Shown: positions 1-6,803 of the stretch, one piece after another
Layout of the letters: every line of letters starts with the position of its first letter
How positions within the stretch are numbered: position 1 is the first letter of the stretch
From: CAYXDR01 sp046498185
GTDB taxonomy: Bacteria > Desulfobacterota > DSM-4660 > Desulfatiglandales > Desulfatiglandaceae
NCBI GenBank assembly: GCA_046498185.1
Contig: JAWOBE010000114.1
Span: forward strand, 1-25,205
Direction: 5' to 3'
Length of the DNA: 25,205 nt
Program-made: the position numbers and the translations under genes
The notes under the pieces: model-generated
Told to the model about the DNA's origin: nothing
The model's input: only the letters and a program-made list of their open reading frames with translations
The model's database searches: none

Positions 1-222
1 GCCGGGTCCAAAATAGAATACCAGAGACAAATTGAAGACTTGCGGGAAAAGCGAAATAAGTTCCAGCACAGGATCACGGAAATCGAGCAGGCTGGCGAAG
101 GGGCCTGGGAGGATCTCAAACAGGGAGTTGAAAATTCCTGGGAGGCCCTGAAATTGAGTTTATCGAAGGCCAAGTCCCGATTCGACCGGGAAAAACAGCC
201 ATCAGAAGATGAAAATCATTGA
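1..222 (+). CDS. C-terminal part of a small coiled-coil protein (5' end outside window)
   Basis: The reading frame is open from base 1 and ends at TGA 220-222, giving 73 residues; the true start lies outside the window. A TTG at position 40 could be mistaken for a start, but the frame upstream of it is equally coiled-coil-like (IEYQRQIEDLREKR). The segment is rich in Lys, Glu and Gln with heptad-like spacing. It ends with the pattern GAWEDLKQGVENSWEALK followed by a basic tail. This is the style of the small coiled-coil proteins often annotated as sll1863-like stress-response proteins; that family name is from memory and the function is not known. No signal peptide or membrane segment is visible in the part present. 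The next gene encodes an exported protein with a related C-terminal motif, so the two probably form a transcription unit. Confidence 0.75.
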   Translation, partial: AGSKIEYQRQIEDLREKRNKFQHRITEIEQAGEGAWEDLKQGVENSWEALKLSLSKAKSRFDREKQPSEDENH

Positions 223-228
223 TTTATT

Positions 229-249
229 AAAAAAGAAAGGAGCTTTTTT
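229..249 (+). promoter_or_regulatory. A7/U7-type hairpin with the Shine-Dalgarno in its loop
   Basis: AAAAAAG (229-235) and CTTTTTT (243-249) are perfect inverted repeats. The 7-base loop AAAGGAG (236-242) is the ribosome binding site of the gene starting at 253. The arms are almost all A/U, so the RNA stem would be weak. It could act as a leaky terminator of the upstream gene, hold the binding site exposed in a loop, or be a coincidence of A/T-rich leader sequence. Confidence 0.35.
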
Positions 250-252
250 ACA

Positions 253-714
253 ATGAAATTCCAGAAATTAATAGCAAAAGGGGGCATTTTTGTGCTAGTC
301 GTTTTTTTTATGATTGCAGGTAATTGTTTTGCCGATCAAAAACCTGACGACAAAACCACCGCCGATGAACTCGGGCAGGATGTCAAGGATGCTCTAAATG
401 CCTTGAAAGACTATTCCGCCGACAAAAGGGACGAGGCACTCAAGAAAGGAAAAAGCGCTGTCGACGCGCTGGATGACCGTATTGAAAAGCTTGAAGATAA
501 TGCGCGGAAAAAATGGGGAGAGATGGATCAGGCCGCTCGTGAAAAAACACAGGACACTTTGAAATCGCTCAGAAAAGGGCGAAATGAACTGGCCGAGTGG
601 TACGGCGGCATGAAGCAGAGTTCCGCCGATGCCTGGGAACATGTGAAAGAAGGCTTTCTGGAAAGCTATGACACTCTTTCGAAAACCTATTACAAAGCGG
701 TGAAGGAATTTTAG
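253..714 (+). CDS. Exported coiled-coil protein, unknown function
   Basis: The protein has 153 residues. Residues 1-27 form a Sec signal peptide: basic start MKFQK, hydrophobic core GGIFVLVVFFMIAG, and a likely signal peptidase I site after CFA (mature start near DQKPDD). The rest is highly charged, predicted helical and coiled-coil, with no cysteine or enzyme motif. Near the C-terminus the segment DAWEHVKEGFLESYDTLSK aligns with GAWEDLKQGVENSWEALKL of the gene just upstream: 10 identities over the 28-residue block. The two are therefore probably diverged paralogues, one cytosolic and one periplasmic. AAAGGAG at 236-242 is a good ribosome binding site. The gene lies 30 bp after its upstream neighbour and 15 bp before malQ, so all three may be co-transcribed. 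A periplasmic stress or envelope role is a guess. Confidence 0.8.
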   Translation: MKFQKLIAKGGIFVLVVFFMIAGNCFADQKPDDKTTADELGQDVKDALNALKDYSADKRDEALKKGKSAVDALDDRIEKLEDNARKKWGEMDQAAREKTQDTLKSLRKGRNELAEWYGGMKQSSADAWEHVKEGFLESYDTLSKTYYKAVKEF

Positions 715-729
715 TCGGGCTCAAATGAC

Positions 730-2244
730 ATGACAACGATAGAACGATCATCCGGTGTTTTGCTGCATCTCACGTCACTGCCTTCCCGGTTCGGAATCGG
801 CGATATGGGTCCGGAAGCTTATCGGTTCGCGGATTTTCTTTCTCGTGCCAAACAACACCTGTGGCAGATTCTGCCGCTGAATGCCGTTCACCGTGGGGGC
901 GACTATTCACCGTATTTCAACTGGTCGGCCTTTGCCGGAAATACGTTGCTTATCAGCCCCGAGATGATGGTCCGGGATGGCTTTCTGAAACCTGATGATC
1001 TCGAACCGGATCCCGGCTTCACCGGCGGAGAGGCGGATTATGCCATGGCCGAAGAGTACCGTGCCCGGCTTTTCGATGTCGCCTTCGACCGTTTCCGGTC
1101 CGGAGGCACGAGCCGGTCGCAGGAAGCTTTCAGTTTATTCTGCAGCGAGAATCACTCATGGCTCCAGGATGCTGTGCGGTTCAAGGTGCTCTGCGGCCGT
1201 TTCGGTAGCGACGCCTGGCAGGAGTGGCCTGATGAAATCATGCGACGCGACCTTCATGCCCTGGGAGAGTTCGACCGCTGTTTCGCAGAAGAACTGCACA
1301 AGGAAAAATTTCTGCAGTTTTTGTTCAGCCTTCAATGGCAGGCGTTGCGTGCTTATTGCAACCAGAGGCAGATCCAGATTTTTGGCGATATCCCCATCTA
1401 TGTGCCATATAACAGTACAGATGTCTGGTCGCATCCTGATTTGTTCAAGCTGGACGATCAAATGCGTCCTGAAAGCGTCTCAGGGGTTCCGCCGGACTAT
1501 TTCAGCGCCACCGGTCAATTGTGGGGGCATCCGGTTTACCGGTGGGACAGGCTGCAGGCCGGGGGTTACCGGTGGTGGATCGATAGGATAAAGCACAACT
1601 TGGCGATGTTCGACTGGATCCGAATAGACCATTTTCGAGGGCTTGTGGCTTTTTGGGAAGTACCGGCGTCCCATACCTCCGCCATCGACGGAAAATGGGT
1701 TCCGGCGCCGGTTGATGATTTTCTGAGTTTCCTTTTTCGTCGGTTTCCGATGCTGCCCATGGTAGCCGAGGACCTGGGGCTCATCACCGCCGATGTTCGG
1801 GAAGTCATGCGACGTTATGACATCCCCGGGATGCGCGTGGCGCTTTTTGCATTCGGCGAGGATTTTCCCCATGGTGCCTACCTGCCTCATAATATGGATT
1901 CCCACGGAGTATTTTTCACGGGTACTCATGACACAAACACAGTCGAAGGCTGGTTTGAGTCGGAGGCCGGCGAAGAAGAAAAGCATTGCCTGGCCAAATA
2001 CCTGGGATACGAGTTGTCGTCGGGCATGGTGCACTGGGCGATGATAAGGCTGGTCATGATTTCTCCGGCCCGCATCGCCCTCATCCCCTTTCAGGATGTG
2101 CTGGGGCTAGGTGAATCATCGAGGATGAACTGGCCCGGAAAACCTCACGGCAACTGGCGATGGCGTTTAAATGGCGGAGAACTGACCGCGGATTTGGCGA
2201 ACCGTCTGGGGGATTTGACAACGATCTTCGGCCGGGATCGGTGA
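730..2244 (+). CDS. malQ: 4-alpha-glucanotransferase (amylomaltase)
   Basis: The protein has 504 residues, the usual length for the short bacterial GH77 amylomaltases. It moves alpha-1,4-glucan chains between acceptors in glycogen or maltodextrin metabolism in the cytoplasm. The N-terminal signature is visible: GVLLHLTSLPSRFGIGDMG (residues 9-27) and SPYFNWSAFAGNTLLIS (60-76), matching the family pattern SPYxxxSAFAGNPLLIS. The GH77 catalytic residues are present: nucleophile Asp300 in IRIDHFRG, acid/base Glu347 in MVAEDLG, and transition-state Asp401 in TGTHDTNT. NWPGKPHGNW near residue 468 is the conserved C-terminal substrate-site motif. No strong Shine-Dalgarno precedes the ATG at 730; the start is supported by the family N-terminus. 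The gene is convergent with atpG, 43 bp away, and no clear rho-independent terminator is seen between them. Confidence 0.95.
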   Translation: MTTIERSSGVLLHLTSLPSRFGIGDMGPEAYRFADFLSRAKQHLWQILPLNAVHRGGDYSPYFNWSAFAGNTLLISPEMMVRDGFLKPDDLEPDPGFTGGEADYAMAEEYRARLFDVAFDRFRSGGTSRSQEAFSLFCSENHSWLQDAVRFKVLCGRFGSDAWQEWPDEIMRRDLHALGEFDRCFAEELHKEKFLQFLFSLQWQALRAYCNQRQIQIFGDIPIYVPYNSTDVWSHPDLFKLDDQMRPESVSGVPPDYFSATGQLWGHPVYRWDRLQAGGYRWWIDRIKHNLAMFDWIRIDHFRGLVAFWEVPASHTSAIDGKWVPAPVDDFLSFLFRRFPMLPMVAEDLGLITADVREVMRRYDIPGMRVALFAFGEDFPHGAYLPHNMDSHGVFFTGTHDTNTVEGWFESEAGEEEKHCLAKYLGYELSSGMVHWAMIRLVMISPARIALIPFQDVLGLGESSRMNWPGKPHGNWRWRLNGGELTADLANRLGDLTTIFGRDR

Positions 2245-2287
2245 GGAGCATATTTAACTGATCAATTGCAAATCAAAGCTGAATATT

Positions 2288-3178
2288 TTAATAATCACCG
2301 CCCAAAACTTCGAAGCCTGCTAATATGTCAAGCAGCTCTCCGGTGATCGCCATCTGCCTTTGCTGATGGAAACGGGAGAGAAGAGATTCCAGCTGTTCGC
2401 TTATGTTCTTCTCCGCTCCCTGCATCGAGGTCAGTCGACTGGCGTTTTCACTGGCCAGCGACTCGGCGAAGGCGCGATGAAGGGAAACAAATAAATATTG
2501 CCGGATCAGAGCCGAGAACAGCGGATCCCAATCCATCGTGAAGAGGGGGATGGATTTCCCCGGCCATTTCCGTTCTCCTATACGCTCGAGCCACTGCTTG
2601 TCCACCGGCAGGAGGTGTACGGTGTAGGGTTCGTAACGGGAAGCGGATACCTGACGGTTGTAATAAAGGAATATTTGCTCTACGCTACGTTCTTGTTGCC
2701 AGGAATCGATGTGGCTAAGAAGACTATGCACTTTCGGTATGATTCCCGTGACCGAGCCCGGTACCTGTACATATGCCTCAACCTTTTGGCCTTCCTCCTG
2801 CATCCTTGTGTAAACCCGTTGGCCTACAGCCACAACGAACCGATTCTCCTTTTCAACATCCGGAAGCTGATTCATTTCCGTCATTGCGTGAGACTGTATT
2901 TGATCGTTTATTTGTCCGCACATGCCTTGGTCTGATCCGAATACAACAGCGCCGACCAGATTTTTCGATCCGGCGCGGGCACCGATGCTGATATCCGCCC
3001 GGTTCCTCAAAACGGCCTGCAAACCCATCTCTATCGTCCTGTGATAGTCCTCAAGGGCTTCCACGGCTTTTTCGAACTGGCGAATTTTTACCGCGGCGAG
3101 TGCCTTCATCGTCCGTACTACGGATTTGAGGTCCTCTGTGCTTGTAATCCTTCGCTTTAGGTCTTCGATGGTTTCCAT
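2288..3178 (-). CDS. atpG: N-ATPase gamma subunit
   Basis: The protein has 296 residues and is the last gene of the ATPase operon. Subunit gamma is the central rotor shaft that couples ion flow through the c-ring to catalysis in the alpha3beta3 head. The N-terminal helix METIEDLKRRITSTEDLKSVVRTMKALAAVKI is the family signature (I..T.....I...M..VA...). The C-terminal helix ASRLTSMQGAEKN is the other conserved end of the long coiled coil. The middle is divergent, as in the alternate (N-type) gamma family. The start ATG lies 3 bases after the atpA stop. No terminator with a U-run is visible downstream, only an A/T-rich 43-bp gap to the convergent malQ. Confidence 0.93.
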   Translation of the reverse strand: METIEDLKRRITSTEDLKSVVRTMKALAAVKIRQFEKAVEALEDYHRTIEMGLQAVLRNRADISIGARAGSKNLVGAVVFGSDQGMCGQINDQIQSHAMTEMNQLPDVEKENRFVVAVGQRVYTRMQEEGQKVEAYVQVPGSVTGIIPKVHSLLSHIDSWQQERSVEQIFLYYNRQVSASRYEPYTVHLLPVDKQWLERIGERKWPGKSIPLFTMDWDPLFSALIRQYLFVSLHRAFAESLASENASRLTSMQGAEKNISEQLESLLSRFHQQRQMAITGELLDILAGFEVLGGDY

Positions 3179-3181
3179 CGG

Positions 3182-4693
3182 TCATCCGACGGCTTTTTGA
3201 GCCGCCTCCCTGATCGCCGAGATGTCTTCGTCGCTGATTTTATCGCCGTTTTGTATTTTTTCACAAATATCGGGTAAATTATCCTTTACTGCATTTCTTA
3301 CTTTTTTTTCGACGTTTTGAACTTCTTCAAGGTCGAGATCATCGAAAAGCCCTTCATTAACTGCAACCAGCGCTGCGATTTGGTCGGGCACAGTCAATGG
3401 CTCGTATTGATACTGTTTCAGAATTTCCCTGACCCTGCGGCCGCGTGCCAGTGTTTCACGGGATTCTTCGTCCATCTGCGTGCCGAACCTGGCGAAATTT
3501 TCCAGTTCTTCGAACTGGGAGTAAGAAAGACGTAAATCTCCGGCAACGGCCCGATAGGCGGGTAACTGCGCTTTTCCGCCAACCCGGGACACCGAACGGC
3601 CGACATCCACCGCAGGCAGAATTCCCTTCTGAAAAAGCGCGGGGGAAAGATATATCTGCCCGTCTGTAATGGATATAAGGTTTGTTGGAATATAGGCGGA
3701 AATATTTTGCGCCTCTGTTTCGATGATCGGTAACGCGGAAAGAGAACCACCTCCCAATTCTTCTTTAAGATGGGTGGAGCGTTCAAGCAGCCGCGAGTGA
3801 ATATAAAAAATGTCCCCCGGGTAAGCTTCACGGCCCGGTGGTCTTCGCAGGAGAAGAGACATCTCCCTGTAAGCGCGTGCGTGGCGGGTAAGGTCGTCAT
3901 ATACCACGAGAACGTCTCGCCCTTGTCCCATAAAATACTCGCCGATGGTTGCTGCGGCATAGGGAGTTATGAACTGAAGGCCGGCTGGATCATCTTCGGT
4001 CGCTACCACTACGACGGAATACGGTATTGCGCCGCCTTCGCGCAAATCAGCTACCACTTTAGCTATCGCCGAAGATCGTTTTCCGACAGCACAATATATA
4101 CAAATGACGCCATGTTTTTTCTGATTTAGGATAGTATCAACAGCGATCGCGGTTTTGCCTGTCTGGCGGTCCCCGATGATCAATTCTCTCTGTCCCCGTC
4201 CCACAGGAATCAAGGCATCCACCACCTTAAGGCCTGTTTGAAGAGGAACCGTTACCGGCAGACGGTCCATGATTTCCGGTGCGGGCTGTTCCACCGGGAG
4301 TCTTTTTTCACTTCTTATACTGCCCCGGTCATCAAGGGGGCGCCCCATGCCGTCCACTACTCGGCCCAGCAGCGATTCGCCCACGGGAACATCCAGAACC
4401 CTGTTGGTCCGTTCCGCTTCATCACCTGCATCAAGGTCGCCGCTTTCGTCCAGGAGCACTACTCCGGTTTCCGTCTGCGCTACGTTGAATGCCATACCCA
4501 GGCGCGAGCCGGGAAATAGAATCAGTTCATCAGCCTTCACTCCACGAAGCCCCCTCACACGGACTACTCCAGGGCCTATATATGTAACGGTTCCTACTTC
4601 CCTGGTAACCAGATCCGGCTGGTACTCGTGGAGGTTGCGGTCAAGAATTTGGGACGTGCTTCCCAGGATTTCTTCTAATAAGCTTTCACTCAT
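3182..4693 (-). CDS. atpA: N-ATPase alpha subunit
   Basis: The protein has 503 residues, the full length for F-type alpha. It forms the non-catalytic nucleotide-binding positions of the alpha3beta3 hexamer. Visible motifs are the beta-barrel start VGTVTYIGPGVVRVRGLRG (33-51), Walker A GDRQTGKT (174-181), the Walker B stretch DVLVVYDDLTRHA, and the alpha signature (P-A-x-x-x-G-x-S-V-S-R-V-G) in LPAVDVGRSVSRVGG. The start codon overlaps the atpF stop as ATGA (4693-4690), so the two genes are probably translationally coupled. Its place after atpF with no separate delta gene is typical of N-ATPase operons. Confidence 0.96.
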   Translation of the reverse strand: MSESLLEEILGSTSQILDRNLHEYQPDLVTREVGTVTYIGPGVVRVRGLRGVKADELILFPGSRLGMAFNVAQTETGVVLLDESGDLDAGDEAERTNRVLDVPVGESLLGRVVDGMGRPLDDRGSIRSEKRLPVEQPAPEIMDRLPVTVPLQTGLKVVDALIPVGRGQRELIIGDRQTGKTAIAVDTILNQKKHGVICIYCAVGKRSSAIAKVVADLREGGAIPYSVVVVATEDDPAGLQFITPYAAATIGEYFMGQGRDVLVVYDDLTRHARAYREMSLLLRRPPGREAYPGDIFYIHSRLLERSTHLKEELGGGSLSALPIIETEAQNISAYIPTNLISITDGQIYLSPALFQKGILPAVDVGRSVSRVGGKAQLPAYRAVAGDLRLSYSQFEELENFARFGTQMDEESRETLARGRRVREILKQYQYEPLTVPDQIAALVAVNEGLFDDLDLEEVQNVEKKVRNAVKDNLPDICEKIQNGDKISDEDISAIREAAQKAVG

Positions 4694-5463
4694 TCTTTGG
4701 TTTCCTGAATTTGTTTTTCAAGGGCGGCCTTCGCTCGATCCTCGAGGTCGGCAATATAATCCCTTATGCTCCACGCGATTTTTTCTCCTCGAGACTTCAA
4801 TTCAATTCCCATGATCATCTGGGGATCGGTGTCATAGGTCACCTCAATCTTCTCGGAAGTCTCTGCCTCTAACATTTTCGTGATTTTTTGACGACTGGCC
4901 TGAGAAAGCTCGAATCCGGACCGGATCACCACCTTGCTTTCCTCCCTGATTGCTTTCAAAATATTAGCTTTCTTATCTTTTTTCATTTGTCTGAATCTGG
5001 AAGCGAATACTTCAACTATGCGTTCTTCAAGGTCCACTTCAGCCAGGTCTTTCAATGCCCTGCGGGAGATGGCATAAACTTCCCGAGCCGTCATTCTCCT
5101 CAAATCCTGGAGAAAGGAATTCTTCTCTTTTTCAATTGATTTTTGCCACCGATGCCTTGCCGCATCCACTTCTTCCCGGGCTTTATGAGTCAGTTCTTTG
5201 AGTTTACGATCTGCTTCCTCTCTGGCTTCATCAAGCATCTGCTCCTGTCTATTTTTAAATTCTTCGTTTTTGCGCCGGTAGGATTCAGCCTCTTCGTGGG
5301 CCTTTTTCCTTTCGTCTTCAGCGTCCTGGAGCCTGGAGCGGATTTTTTCTTCCCGCTTGTCCATAGCGCGGATGATCCGGTCGTACAGGAAATACTTGAG
5401 AAGCGCCACCAGGATAAGGAAGTTTACAATCTGGGCGGCGACGGTGAACCAATCTATGAGCAC
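4690..5463 (-). CDS. atpF: N-ATPase b subunit with delta-like C-terminal domain
   Basis: The start is the GTG at 5463-5461. AGGAGG lies 8 bases upstream inside the end of atpE, and the resulting N-terminus MLIDWFTVAAQIVNFLILVALL is the family's single membrane anchor. An ATG upstream at 5538 is in frame but lies inside atpE and adds non-family residues. The protein has 257 residues, much longer than a standard b subunit of about 160. Residues 1-28 are the membrane anchor and about 30-125 a charged coiled-coil stalk. Residues about 135-245 look like the C-terminal part of subunit delta/OSCP: VVIRSGFELSQASRQKITKML, then DPQMIMGIELKSRGEKIAWSIRDYI. A separate atpH (delta) is absent from the operon, so this domain probably replaces it. 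The alternate F1Fo b-subunit family is known for this long form. Confidence 0.93.
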   Translation of the reverse strand: MLIDWFTVAAQIVNFLILVALLKYFLYDRIIRAMDKREEKIRSRLQDAEDERKKAHEEAESYRRKNEEFKNRQEQMLDEAREEADRKLKELTHKAREEVDAARHRWQKSIEKEKNSFLQDLRRMTAREVYAISRRALKDLAEVDLEERIVEVFASRFRQMKKDKKANILKAIREESKVVIRSGFELSQASRQKITKMLEAETSEKIEVTYDTDPQMIMGIELKSRGEKIAWSIRDYIADLEDRAKAALEKQIQETKE

Positions 5464-5465
5464 GG

Positions 5466-5741
5466 TTACCCTCCTGCCTGGATAACATGATCCCAGAACG
5501 GGTTTGCGAAGATCAGGATCATAGAAATTACAAAGCAATAAATCGCCGTGGACTCGACCATCGCAAGACCCACGAAAAGCGTACGTGTAATGTTATTCGT
5601 TTCATCAGGTTGCTGGGCGATCGCGGAAAGGCTTTGGGCGACTGCCCGCCCCTGGCCTAGTGCCGGCCCGATGGCTCCAATACCCATCGTCAAACCTGCC
5701 GCGATGATCGAAGCCATTCCTATCACACTCACACTGTCCAT
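5466..5741 (-). CDS. atpE: N-ATPase c subunit, Na+-binding type
   Basis: The protein has 91 residues from ATG 5741 (MDSVSVIGMASI). A second ATG at 5747, overlapping the atpB stop as ATGA, would give 93 residues. AAAGGAG (5757-5751) could serve either start; the MDS start matches my memory of the family. Two hydrophobic helices are joined by the loop AQQPDE. The ion site (91-residue numbering) has Gln30 in GPALGQGRA, and Glu63-Ser64-Thr65 with Tyr68 in VESTAIY. This is the same ligand set as Gln32, Glu65, Ser66, Thr67 and Tyr70 of the Na+-translocating Ilyobacter tartaricus c-ring, which is direct support for Na+ coupling. The tail NPFWDHVIQAGG is typical. It is located between atpB and atpF. 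Confidence 0.93.
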   Translation of the reverse strand: MDSVSVIGMASIIAAGLTMGIGAIGPALGQGRAVAQSLSAIAQQPDETNNITRTLFVGLAMVESTAIYCFVISMILIFANPFWDHVIQAGG

Positions 5742-5743
5742 TA

Positions 5744-6469
5744 TCATTTTTCTCCTTTCTCTGGATTGTCTTCGGTTTCTTTTCCCTTTTGCGCCCGTGT
5801 GGCTGATCCTATGTATACCATGGCCAGAACCGCGAAAATGTATGCCTGGATCGTTCCGGTAAGCAAACCAAACGCCTGCAGAACCACCGGGAAGATAAAA
5901 GGCGTAATTGCAAGAAGAATGGCCGCAATTTTCATACCGCTCATGATATTGCCGAAAAGACGAACAGCCAGGGCCAGGGTCCTTGAAAGTTCCCCAATGA
6001 TATTGAAGGGCAGCATGAACGGTGTGGGGTGAACGTATTGCTTGAGATAACCCCAAAGCCCCCTTGTCAGGATACCGTAAACGGGAACCGCGGCAAATAC
6101 GCATATTGCCAGGGCGGCCGTGGTGGAAAGCGAGGCCGTCGGTGCTACATACCCAGGTAATATGTTTAGGATGTTGGAAACTAATATAAGAAGGAAGAGG
6201 GTGCCTACAAAATAAAGGTAGGAACCCGATTCTTCCTGGCTGATTTCTTCGATTTGATTGCGCATACCGCTTACCACTACTTCCAGAAGATTCTGCCATC
6301 GCGGTATCTCCGGACCCGATGAAAGACGCCGTGTAATAAGCCACGAGCCCACCGTCATAAGGATCATGATTCCCCAGGTGAAAAGGATCGTAGCGTTTAT
6401 CGAGGCCCAGCCCCATTGCCAGAAAATAACCTGGTCCGGACTGATATCTTTGAGACTCATTAAATCCAT
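5744..6469 (-). CDS. atpB: N-ATPase a subunit
   Basis: The protein has 241 residues with five or six membrane helices. Subunit a provides the two half-channels by which ions reach the c-ring. The essential arginine is in SRTLALAVRLFGNIMSG (the Arg before LFGN). The downstream helix LLTGTIQAYIFAVLAMVYIGSA carries the conserved Q-A-Y-I-F motif. The N-terminal half is short, as in the alternate F1Fo a-subunit family. The start ATG at 6469 has no strong Shine-Dalgarno, and a second in-frame ATG lies at 6460. It is the only gene of the operon not touching its upstream neighbour: a 61-bp gap separates it from atpR. The stop TGA (5746-5744) overlaps a possible atpE start. Confidence 0.93.
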   Translation of the reverse strand: MDLMSLKDISPDQVIFWQWGWASINATILFTWGIMILMTVGSWLITRRLSSGPEIPRWQNLLEVVVSGMRNQIEEISQEESGSYLYFVGTLFLLILVSNILNILPGYVAPTASLSTTAALAICVFAAVPVYGILTRGLWGYLKQYVHPTPFMLPFNIIGELSRTLALAVRLFGNIMSGMKIAAILLAITPFIFPVVLQAFGLLTGTIQAYIFAVLAMVYIGSATRAQKGKETEDNPEKGEK

Positions 6470-6530
6470 GGTTCATATAACCTATGTTGTTTGTTCACTG
6501 TTGACGGCTTCGTAAAAAATGGTTCTGCTG
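6470..6530. repeat. Intra-operon gap resembling a dispersed repeat remnant
   Basis: This 61-bp spacer is the only real gap inside the otherwise overlapping ATPase operon. It contains TTGACGGCTTCGTAAAAAAT (about 6503-6522) and runs into CTGTCATTCCGGC, which overlaps the last codons of atpR. From memory, both strings resemble short intergenic repeats common in Desulfobacterota genomes (GACGGCTTCGTAAAAAGTC and TGTCATTCCGGCGAAAGCCGGAATCC). Only one copy of each is seen in this window, so the repeat nature cannot be shown here. Confidence 0.3.
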
Positions 6531-6803
6531 TCATTCCGGCCCGAGACGCCGTACCAACAGAACTCTGACTGCGATGAATCCCAGCAGGGAGACAGTCAGC
6601 ATCTGCCATCCTCCTCCGAGGATGAGATAAAATCCGGTCAATGTCACCGCCAGGCGCAATAAGAAGCTCCCCGTATTCAATAAAACCGGCTTTCGGGCGG
6701 ATGGAAGCCTTTTTACCGTCCACCACAAACCCATGAAATAGAAGCAGCCCAGAGCGATTCCGGCAAAGGCCGCTGCTATGATCTCAACGACGCCCAATGT
6801 CAC
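6531..6803 (-). CDS. atpR: N-ATPase accessory membrane protein AtpR
   Basis: The protein has 90 residues and three hydrophobic segments: residues 4-27, 44-63 and 67-83. The family look is clear: GLWWTVKRLP after helix 1, an Arg in helix 2 (FLLRLAVTLTGFYLIL) and LLGFIAVRVLL in helix 3. AtpR occurs only with N-type ATPases and is thought to help c-ring assembly or Na+ supply; its exact role is unsettled. The start overlaps the stop of the upstream antiporter gene as ATGA (6803-6800). The final residues VRRLGPE and the stop lie at the edge of a repeat-like stretch, so the extreme C-terminus may have been replaced. Confidence 0.88.
   Translation of the reverse strand: MTLGVVEIIAAAFAGIALGCFYFMGLWWTVKRLPSARKPVLLNTGSFLLRLAVTLTGFYLILGGGWQMLTVSLLGFIAVRVLLVRRLGPE

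Noticed and set aside
2245..2287. A bidirectional terminator between the convergent malQ and atpG genes.
   Set aside because: Only short A/T-rich complementarity (ATATT/AATAT, TGAT/ATCA) is present, with no stable stem.
5466..6476. A 336-codon frame covering atpB and atpE that could be read as a fusion protein.
   Set aside because: Its first part is out of frame with the clearly conserved atpB. Only the last 93 codons (atpE) are real.
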